Source: WHTB01 sp050699035
Lineage (GTDB): Bacteria > Actinomycetota > Actinomycetes > Propionibacteriales > Nocardioidaceae
Reading direction: 5' to 3'
Assembly (NCBI GenBank): GCA_050699035.1
Contig: JBOHDE010000110.1
Span: 1-12,418 of the forward strand
DNA: 12,418 bases
Shown here: piece after piece, positions 5,810 to 11,532 of the stretch
Position numbering within the stretch: the stretch's first letter is position 1
Layout: each line of letters begins with the position of its first letter
Program-made: the position numbers and the translations under genes
Notes under the pieces: model-generated
Told to the model about the DNA's origin: nothing
The model's database searches: none
What the model saw: only the letters and a program-made list of their open reading frames with translations

Positions 5810-5917
5810 TCACTTCCCGTTTCTGACCAGCTCGGCGAGCCGGGCCCGCGCCGAGCGCTGCTCCAGCTCACGGAGCCGGTTCAGGTACAGCTCGAGGTGC
5901 AGCTCCGGATGCATCAT
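5810..5917 (-). CDS. 35-residue small protein, translationally coupled to the methyltransferase
   Basis: A short frame starts at ATG 5917, whose ATGA overlaps the TGA stop of the methyltransferase. A second ATG follows immediately (5914). It begins MMHPELHLELYLNRLRELEQ and ends in a basic tail, LAELVRNGK. A very strong Shine-Dalgarno stretch (GGAGGGAGGGG, 5924-5934) sits six nt upstream, inside the last codons of the methyltransferase. The protein has no Cys, Trp or signal peptide and is predicted to be almost entirely one amphipathic helix, with Leu/Tyr on one face and Arg/Glu on the other. I do not recognise a named family. Short MHPE-starting helical proteins are, from memory, common downstream of other genes in Streptomyces and Nocardioides. 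Possible roles are methyltransferase partner, membrane-associated peptide or regulator; none is shown by the sequence. Confidence 0.7.
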   Translation of the reverse strand: MMHPELHLELYLNRLRELEQRSARARLAELVRNGK

Positions 5918-7038
5918 GATGTTCCCCTCCCTCCGTGGTCGCTGAGCCGGTAGAAGCGCCACACGTCGTTCTCGATCGGCAGCTCCTCGACGGAGGCGAA
6001 GCCCGCCTCTTCCGCCCACGCCCGCACCGTCGGCGCCCGCAGCACCGTGCCGTTCGCGACCGCTGTGGACTCGGCCATCGTGGCCGGCAGGCAGTGCAGG
6101 ACGCTGTAGATGTACTGCATCCGCTCGATCTCGTCGGCGGGAGCCGTGAACTCGTCCGCGACCCGCTCGTCGACCACGAACACCGGCGCGCCCGGTGCCA
6201 GCGCACCCCGCAGCGAGCGCAGCGCCCCGACCGGGTCGGCCATGTCGTGCAAAGCCTCGAAGATGCAGGCCAGGTCGTACGCGCCGTCGACGGCTTCGGC
6301 AGCGTCGGCCACGTCCACCACAACCCGGTCGGCCAGGCCGGCGGCAGCGATGTTGCGGCGCGCCTCGACGATGGACGCCGGGTCGAGGTCGATGCCCTTG
6401 ACCTGGGTACGGGGGAACGTGCGGGCGATCGTGATACTCGACCACCCGACGCCACAGCCGGCATCGAGCACCGAGCCGCCCGCGGTCAGCCGTTCCGCCA
6501 CATCGGGCATGGTGGCCAGCCAACCGGGCAGCTCGGTCGCGAACACCGGCCGGTTGAGGCCGCTGATCCCGTGCCTGATCTCGGTCCCGAAGTCGGCGTA
6601 CGTGACGCCGCCACCGGTTCGGTACGCCTCGACCACGGCCGGCAGCGTGAGCGCCAGCCCGGTGAGCATCGGGGCGGTGGCCATCAGGTTCGCCGGGTCC
6701 TCAGGGTCGAGCAGCGCGCTCGCGTGCCCGTCCGGCAGGACGTACCTCCGGGTGTCCGCCTGCCCGGTCTCCGCCGCGACGTCGAGGATCCCGGCGACCG
6801 CCTGCTGCTCGAGCCACTCTCGGGCGTACCGCTCGGCGATCTCGGCGGCGCGGGCGAGCTCGGCCGCGGTCACCGGACCGTACTGGCGCAGGACCTCGTA
6901 GAGACCCAGCCGTCGGCCCAGGTCGACCGACAGCAGCTCCGCTCCGGACAGGAACGCGGCGAACAGCCGCTCGGCCAGGTCCTCGCGGCGCGAGTCCGGT
7001 GCTTCGGTGGGGGTGGTGGCAGCTGCGGTGGCGGTCAT
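5914..7038 (-). CDS. Class I SAM-dependent methyltransferase with N-terminal winged helix (Rv2258c-like)
   Basis: 374 residues from ATG 7038, with GGAAGGA seven nt upstream. The N-terminal half (about 20-110) is a helix-rich winged-helix/dimerisation domain of the type in O-methyltransferase-like and Rv2258c-like proteins (LGLYEVLRQYGPVTAAELARA at 45-65). The C-terminal half is a Rossmann methyltransferase: motif I VLDAGCGVG (190-198), acidic motif II GIDLDP (215-220), a motif IV-like region ACIFEALHDMADP (257-269) and a late strand APVFVVDER (283-292). Members methylate small molecules, often natural-product or lipid-like, but the acceptor cannot be read here. It is transcribed away from the SARP/NB-ARC regulator across 169 bp, suggesting local control. 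Its stop codon overlaps the small downstream ORF. A longer frame to 7083 is open, but it would remove the strong ribosome binding site. Confidence 0.9.
   Translation of the reverse strand: MTATAAATTPTEAPDSRREDLAERLFAAFLSGAELLSVDLGRRLGLYEVLRQYGPVTAAELARAAEIAERYAREWLEQQAVAGILDVAAETGQADTRRYVLPDGHASALLDPEDPANLMATAPMLTGLALTLPAVVEAYRTGGGVTYADFGTEIRHGISGLNRPVFATELPGWLATMPDVAERLTAGGSVLDAGCGVGWSSITIARTFPRTQVKGIDLDPASIVEARRNIAAAGLADRVVVDVADAAEAVDGAYDLACIFEALHDMADPVGALRSLRGALAPGAPVFVVDERVADEFTAPADEIERMQYIYSVLHCLPATMAESTAVANGTVLRAPTVRAWAEEAGFASVEELPIENDVWRFYRLSDHGGRGTS
5924..5934 (-). promoter_or_regulatory. Strong ribosome binding site for the small protein, inside the methyltransferase 3' end
   Basis: GGAGGGAGGGG on the minus strand lies six nt before the ATG at 5917. 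It also encodes the Gly-Gly-Arg-Gly near the methyltransferase C-terminus. Such an extended purine tract in ideal position supports translation of the 35-residue frame. Confidence 0.7.
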
Positions 7039-7120
7039 GTCGGTTCCTTCCGATGGGTCAGCGCCGGTTGGCGTCCTGACCACCGTCCGGGAGGACCCTG
7101 TCCACGCGCTCCCAGGTCGC

Positions 7121-7126
7121 TGTCAA
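7121..7126 (-). promoter_or_regulatory. Perfect TTGACA hexamer, candidate -35 for the methyltransferase
   Basis: On the minus strand TTGACA matches the housekeeping -35 consensus exactly and points toward the methyltransferase start, about 80 nt away. No good TANNNT box lies 16-19 nt downstream; the nearest is CAGGGT after 20 nt. A weak -10 could indicate dependence on an activator such as the neighbouring SARP-type regulator. Confidence 0.3.
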
Positions 7127-7131
7127 CTGCC

Positions 7132-7160
7132 TTCCAAGCCGGGACGGGCGGGGCTACCGT
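7132..7160 (+). promoter_or_regulatory. Putative promoter of the SARP/NB-ARC regulator
   Basis: TTCCAA (7132-7137), a 17-nt spacer and TACCGT (7155-7160, fitting TANNNT) point toward the regulator. Transcription would start near 7167, leaving a leader of about 40 nt. The site lies right beside the divergent TTGACA motif, so one bound regulator could affect both genes. Confidence 0.35.
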
Positions 7161-7207
7161 GGGCGTGGAGAGAGCGGCCCTCGGCTGCTCAGGGGATGGG
7201 GTCTGTG

Positions 7208-10192
7208 ATGCGCCTGTGTGTGCTGGGCGCGCTGGAGCTGGTCGGCACTGGGGCGACGTCGGGGCCGGGGGTGGCACCCGACACCGCGCCGGTGCTGTCG
7301 CCGAGGCTGCGTCGCGTGTTGGCCGGCCTTCTCGTCCGCGCCAACGCCGTCGTCTCGGTCGACTGGCTGGCCGACGTGGTGTGGGGTGACAACCCGCCGG
7401 CCAACGCAGACGCGTCGATGCACAACCTCGTGTCGCGACTGCGAACGGCGCTGCGGGCCGACGCCGGACCGGTCCTGCTCACCCGCGCGCCCGGGTACCT
7501 GCTGCGGATCGCTCCGGGCGACCTCGACGCCAGCCGCTTCGAGCAGCTCACGGCGGAGGCCCGCGCCCACCTGAAGGCCGACCCGCAGCGGGCCGCGGCG
7601 ATGCTCGACGAGGCGCTGGACCTGTGGCGCGGCCCGGCCTATGCCGAGTACGCGGACGAGGAGTTCGCCCGCGCCGAGGCGACCCGGCTGGAGGAGGCCC
7701 GCACCACCGCCCGTGAGGACCGGGTGGAGGCCGCGCTCCTCCTCGGCGCCGACGACGACGCGGTGCGGCGGCTCGAGGCCGTACTCGCCGAGAACCCGTT
7801 GCGCGAGCGACCGCACGGGCAGCTGATGCGCGCGCTCTACCGCTCCGGACGACAGGCCGACGCGCTCGCCACCTACCGCCGGTTCCGTCGTCGCCTCGAC
7901 GAGGAGCTCGGGCTGGAGCCGTCCCCGGACCTGAACCTGCTGGAGACCCGGGTCCTGCGTCAGGACCCGAGCCTCGGCCGACACACGGTCCCGGTCGCCG
8001 ACCTTCCCGGCAACCTGCCGGGCGTCCCACCTCGCCTGCTGGGCCGCGACGACGAGCTCGCCCAGATCTCGGAGCTGCTGGCCCGGGTGCGGCTGCTCAC
8101 GCTGACCGGCGCGGGCGGCATCGGCAAGACCAGCCTGGCGCTGCGGACCGCGGTGGACCACCTCGACCTCGGTGCGTCCAAGGGGTACGTCGACGGCGGG
8201 TGGCTGGTCGAGCTGGCCCCGGTGAGCGACCCGGCCGCCGTGGCGGACGCCGTGACGACGGCGCTGTCGGTGCAGCAGCGGCAGGGGCTCGGCGTCGAGC
8301 GGCGGCTGGTGGAGTTCCTCCACACCAAGCGGTTGCTGCTGGTCCTCGACAACTGTGAGCACGTCGTGGCCGCGGTCGCCGAGCTGGTCCATGCGATCGG
8401 CCGCGGCTGCCGTGACGTGACCATCCTGGCGACCAGCCGGGAGCCGTTGGGGGTCGAGGGCGAGCACGTCCATTCCGTACCCCCGCTGGCCGTTCCGGCA
8501 ACGGGCCGGCTCGAGCTGGGCGCCGTCGCTGGCACCCCGTCGGTCGCCCTGTTCCTCGAGCGGGCCGAGGCCGCGGCGCCCGGATTCGTCCTCGGTGCCG
8601 GCAACGCCGCGGCCATAGCGGAGATCTGCCGCCGGCTGGACGGCGCACCGCTGGCGATCGAGCTCGCGGCGGCCCGGATGCGTTCGATGACACCCGCCGA
8701 GGTGGTGGCCCGGTTGTCGGCGCGGTTCCACTTCCTGCGCAGCTCGCGACGCATCTCCGCCGAACGGCACCGTACGTTGCACGCGGTCGTCGACTGGTCG
8801 TACCAGCTGCTCGACGACCGCGAGCGCCGGGCCTTCGACCGGCTATCGGTGTTCGCAGGTGACTTCACCCTGGCCGCCGCCGAGCGGCTGCTGCGCGACG
8901 AGGCACCGGAGGCCGAGGTCGCGGACCTGCTCGGCGGCCTCGTCGACCGGTCCATGGTGCTGGCGTCGCCGGACGAGGACGGCACCACCCGGTTCACCCT
9001 GCTCGAGACCATCCGGGCGTACGGCCAGGAGCGACTGGCCGAGCGCGGCGAGGTCGAACCGGCCCGGCGCGCCCACGCCCATGCCTATGTCGACCTCGCC
9101 GAGGAGGTGGCCCCTCGTCTGTACGGGCCCGGGCGCCGGCGGTGGGCCGACGCGATCAGCCGGTCCTTCGGCGACCTGCGGCTCGCCCACCGCTGGGCCA
9201 TGGAGCACGACCACGACCTCGCCGTACGTCTGGTGGCCGCGCTGTTCGACTATGGCGAGATGCGGATGCCACCGGAGGTCTTCGCCTGGGCCGAGCGCTC
9301 GGTGAGGGGGAGAGCGCACAGCCCGCACGACGCGATGGCGTGGGCCTGCGCCGCCACGGGAGCCCGGTTCAGCGGCGACCTGGACCGGGCCGAGCGACTG
9401 GCGGAGCACGGCCTCGAGGCGGCCGGACCTGATCACCCGGTGCGCCGATTCCCGTTGCACGTCCTGTGCGAGGTGGAGCTGTTCCGCGGCCGGCTGGGCG
9501 AGGTCGAACGCCTCAGCACCGAGGCCGAACGCTGGGGAGCCGAAGTCGGCGACCACCACCACACCGGTCTGGCGACCATCATCCGCGCACTCGCCCGCGC
9601 GTACTCCGGAGATCCCGACAGCGCCAGGTCCCTCGCGGAGCGGGTCCGGCGCGACGCGCAGGCACACGACGACGTCGGGCTGGTCGGGTGGGCCGTATAC
9701 GTCGCGGGCGAGGTGCAGATCGACACCCGGCCGGACGCGGCGGCCGCCCTGCTCGCCGAGGCCCTGAGCTACGCACAGACCGTCGACGACCGTTACCTCG
9801 TCGGCGTCGCGCTGGTCTCCATCGCGTCAGTGCGCAGCAGGCACGGCGACCCGCGCCGCGCCCTCGAGGTGTTCCGGGACGTCATCGCCCACTGGGACCA
9901 GGCCAGCAGCTGGACCCAGCAGTGGACGACGCTGCGCAACGTGGTCGAGCTGCTCGCCCGGGTCGGGGCACGGGAGGAGGCGACCATCCTGCTCGGCGCG
10001 GCCGGCAACCGGACGACGTCGGGACCGCTGTTCGGGCCCGATGCCGACCGGCTGCGGCGGACCGCAGGCGTGCTCAGCGACCAGCTCACACCCACCCGCT
10101 TCGCGGCGCTCCATGCCGACGGCAGTGCGATGTCCGACGCCGACGTGGTCACCTGGGTCGGCGACACCCTCGACCGGCTCGCCGCGACCTGA
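7208..10192 (+). CDS. AfsR/SARP-type regulator: winged helix + BTAD + NB-ARC ATPase + TPR-like C-terminus
   Basis: 994 residues from ATG 7208, with GGGG six nt upstream. Domains in order: an OmpR-like winged helix (1 to about 100; LSPRLRRVLAGLLVRANAVVS and the GYLLRI strand), a BTAD bacterial transcriptional activator domain (about 105-250; ending RRRLDEELGLEPSPDL), then an NB-ARC/STAND ATPase. The ATPase has Walker A GAGGIGKTS (301-309), Walker B LLLVLDN (376-382), the ATSREPL sensor (408-414) and GLPL-like GAPLAIELAA (479-488). After a winged-helix region the C-terminal third (about 620-990) is helical and TPR-like. This is the AfsR architecture: an ATP-gated switch activating promoters, often for secondary metabolism. 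The ligand is unknown. It is divergent from the methyltransferase and convergent with moeZ, three nt apart. An in-frame ATG at 7196 would add four residues; upstream extension to 7007 would overlap the methyltransferase. Confidence 0.92.
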   Translation: MRLCVLGALELVGTGATSGPGVAPDTAPVLSPRLRRVLAGLLVRANAVVSVDWLADVVWGDNPPANADASMHNLVSRLRTALRADAGPVLLTRAPGYLLRIAPGDLDASRFEQLTAEARAHLKADPQRAAAMLDEALDLWRGPAYAEYADEEFARAEATRLEEARTTAREDRVEAALLLGADDDAVRRLEAVLAENPLRERPHGQLMRALYRSGRQADALATYRRFRRRLDEELGLEPSPDLNLLETRVLRQDPSLGRHTVPVADLPGNLPGVPPRLLGRDDELAQISELLARVRLLTLTGAGGIGKTSLALRTAVDHLDLGASKGYVDGGWLVELAPVSDPAAVADAVTTALSVQQRQGLGVERRLVEFLHTKRLLLVLDNCEHVVAAVAELVHAIGRGCRDVTILATSREPLGVEGEHVHSVPPLAVPATGRLELGAVAGTPSVALFLERAEAAAPGFVLGAGNAAAIAEICRRLDGAPLAIELAAARMRSMTPAEVVARLSARFHFLRSSRRISAERHRTLHAVVDWSYQLLDDRERRAFDRLSVFAGDFTLAAAERLLRDEAPEAEVADLLGGLVDRSMVLASPDEDGTTRFTLLETIRAYGQERLAERGEVEPARRAHAHAYVDLAEEVAPRLYGPGRRRWADAISRSFGDLRLAHRWAMEHDHDLAVRLVAALFDYGEMRMPPEVFAWAERSVRGRAHSPHDAMAWACAATGARFSGDLDRAERLAEHGLEAAGPDHPVRRFPLHVLCEVELFRGRLGEVERLSTEAERWGAEVGDHHHTGLATIIRALARAYSGDPDSARSLAERVRRDAQAHDDVGLVGWAVYVAGEVQIDTRPDAAAALLAEALSYAQTVDDRYLVGVALVSIASVRSRHGDPRRALEVFRDVIAHWDQASSWTQQWTTLRNVVELLARVGAREEATILLGAAGNRTTSGPLFGPDADRLRRTAGVLSDQLTPTRFAALHADGSAMSDADVVTWVGDTLDRLAAT

Positions 10193-10195
10193 GTC

Positions 10196-11398
10196 TCAGT
10201 ACGACGGCTGTTTGGGATCGATCTGGCTGACCCAGGCCGACACGCCGCCGCCGACGTGGACCGCGTCGGCGTACCCGGCGCCCTTGACCACGGCCAGCAC
10301 CTCCGCCGAACGGGTCCCGCTCTTGCAGTAGAAGACGGCCGACTTGTCCGACGGCAGCTGCGCCAGCGCCTCGCCCGACAAGAACTCGCCCTTCGGGATC
10401 AGCAGCGAGCCCGGGATCTCGTTGATCTCCCGCTCGTTCGGCTCGCGCACGTCGACCAGCACGAAGTCACGCTCGCCTCGGTCCCGCTCGTCCAGCCACG
10501 ACTCGAGCTGCCGGACCGAGATGGTCGAGTCGACGGCAGCCTCAGCGGCCTCATCGGAGACCGCCCCGCAGAACGTCTCGTAGTCGATCAGCTCGGTGAC
10601 GGTCGGGTTCTCGCCGCAGATCGCGCAGTTGGGGTCCTTGCGTACGGACAGCTTGCGGTACTCCATCTCCAGCGCGTCGTAGACCAGCAGCTTGCCGAGC
10701 AGCGGATCGCCGATGCCGGTCAGCAGCTTGATCGCCTCGTTCACCTGGACGGCGCCGATGGAGGCACAGAGCACACCGAGTACGCCACCCTCGGCGCACG
10801 ACGGCACCATCCCGGGCGGCGGCGGCTCGGGGTAGAGGCAGCGGTAGCACGGACCGTGCTCGGCCCAGAAGACACTCGCCTGACCGTCGAAGCGGTAGAT
10901 CGAGCCCCAGACGTACGGCTTGCCGAGCAAGACGGCGGCGTCGTTGACGAGGTAGCGGGTCGCGAAGTTGTCGGTGCCGTCCACGATCAGGTCGTAGTCG
11001 GCGAAGATCTGCATCACGTTGTCGTTGTCGAGGCGCTCATCGTGCACGACGACGTCGACGAAGGGGTTAGCCTCGGCGATCGACTCCTTCGCCGACTGCG
11101 CCTTCGACTTCCCGATGTCGCTCTGACCGTGGATGATCTGGCGCTGCAGGTTGGACTCGTCGACCTCGTCGAAGTCGACGATGCCGAGCGTGCCGACGCC
11201 CGCCGCCGCGAGGTACAGCAGCGCGGGGCTGCCCAGTCCGCCGGCACCGATCACCAGGACCTTGGAGTTCTTCAGCCGCTTCTGCCCAGTCATGCCGACG
11301 TCCGGGATGATCAGGTGCCGGCTGTAGCGGCGAACCTCTTCGACCGTCAGCTCGGGGTACGGCTCGACCAGGGGTGGCAATGACACGTCCGGCGACAC
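10196..11398 (-). CDS. moeZ: Adenylyltransferase/sulfurtransferase MoeZ (MoeB/ThiF domain + rhodanese domain)
   Basis: 400 residues from GTG 11398. The E1-like MoeB/ThiF domain spans about 18-270: RRYSRHLIIPDVG start, ATP loop GAGGLGS (51-57), NLQRQ (83-87), DGTDN (140-144), zinc ligands C184/C187 and C258/C261, and a conserved Cys at 201 (SCAEGG). The rhodanese domain (about 290-400) has persulfide cysteine C358 in YCKSGTRS. The enzyme adenylates and then sulfurates the C-terminus of small sulfur-carrier proteins such as MoaD and CysO, feeding molybdopterin and cysteine or thiocarboxylate synthesis in the cytosol. All key residues are present. GTG 11398 is preferred because GGAGGAG lies six nt upstream and MoeZ proteins usually begin near SLPPLVEP. 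An ATG at 11458 would add 20 atypical residues. It is convergent with the regulator and divergent from the LigD-type gene. Confidence 0.93.
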   Translation of the reverse strand: MSPDVSLPPLVEPYPELTVEEVRRYSRHLIIPDVGMTGQKRLKNSKVLVIGAGGLGSPALLYLAAAGVGTLGIVDFDEVDESNLQRQIIHGQSDIGKSKAQSAKESIAEANPFVDVVVHDERLDNDNVMQIFADYDLIVDGTDNFATRYLVNDAAVLLGKPYVWGSIYRFDGQASVFWAEHGPCYRCLYPEPPPPGMVPSCAEGGVLGVLCASIGAVQVNEAIKLLTGIGDPLLGKLLVYDALEMEYRKLSVRKDPNCAICGENPTVTELIDYETFCGAVSDEAAEAAVDSTISVRQLESWLDERDRGERDFVLVDVREPNEREINEIPGSLLIPKGEFLSGEALAQLPSDKSAVFYCKSGTRSAEVLAVVKGAGYADAVHVGGGVSAWVSQIDPKQPSY

Positions 11399-11404
11399 AG
11401 GTAG

Positions 11405-11411
11405 CTCCTCC
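11405..11411 (-). promoter_or_regulatory. Ribosome binding site fixing the moeZ start
   Basis: GGAGGAG on the minus strand is followed by six nt (CTACCT) and GTG at 11398. It decides between this start and the upstream ATG at 11458, which has only GGGGA at a short distance. Confidence 0.65.
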
Positions 11412-11486
11412 ACACGGTTCTCGGGTGCACCAGGCACAACCTGGATCGGCCCTGCCATGTTCCCCGACCGAGCCCCACCGACCGGT

Positions 11487-11507
11487 CCTGTCCGGACTCT
11501 GGACAGG
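11487..11507. promoter_or_regulatory. Perfect inverted repeat in the moeZ/ligD divergent promoter region, candidate operator
   Basis: CCTGTCC, a 7-nt spacer and GGACAGG form a perfect 7-bp dyad centred at 11497. It lies 13 nt upstream of the ligD -10 candidate, covering its -35 region, and about 90-110 nt upstream of the moeZ start. A homodimeric regulator bound here would affect both genes. I do not recognise the motif as a LexA, Zur or other known box. Confidence 0.45.
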
Positions 11508-11519
11508 CGATCCACTGTC

Positions 11520-11525
11520 TAGAGT
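11520..11525 (+). promoter_or_regulatory. Putative -10 box (TAGAGT) for a leaderless ligD transcript
   Basis: TAGAGT fits TANNNT and is followed by seven nt (GACACCT) and ATG 11533. There is no Shine-Dalgarno sequence. TGGACA at 11500-11505 resembles -35 but is only 14 nt away, so -35 recognition is uncertain; the inverted repeat overlaps this region. Confidence 0.5.
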
Positions 11526-11532
11526 GACACCT

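Noticed and set aside
4521..5945. Plus-strand open frame of 474 codons across atl, the protease and the small ORF
   Set aside because: It runs antisense to three genes, has no recognisable domain, and is rich in Arg/Val/Gly/Asp repeats typical of the reverse frame of GC-rich genes.
7121..7137. SARP heptamer direct-repeat binding site at TGTCAAC...
   Set aside because: Only one plausible heptamer is visible. A second copy at 11-bp or 22-bp phase could not be found, so it is not listed as a binding site.
7007..7207. Upstream extension of the regulator to 7007
   Set aside because: It would overlap the methyltransferase start and add 67 residues without the expected winged-helix character. The canonical N-terminus MRLCVLGALEL begins at 7208.
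7154..8782. Minus-strand open frame of 542 codons inside the regulator gene
   Set aside because: It lies opposite the winged-helix, BTAD and NB-ARC domains, which have intact motifs, and has no start signal or family resemblance of its own.
10256..11383. Plus-strand open frame of 375 codons opposite moeZ
   Set aside because: moeZ carries full catalytic motifs on the minus strand. The opposite frame is Val/Asp/Leu/Arg-rich with no domain.
11399..11532. LexA/SOS box for the LigD-type gene
   Set aside because: No GAAC-N4-GTTC-like or related SOS palindrome is present. The only dyad is CCTGTCC-N7-GGACAGG, which does not fit.
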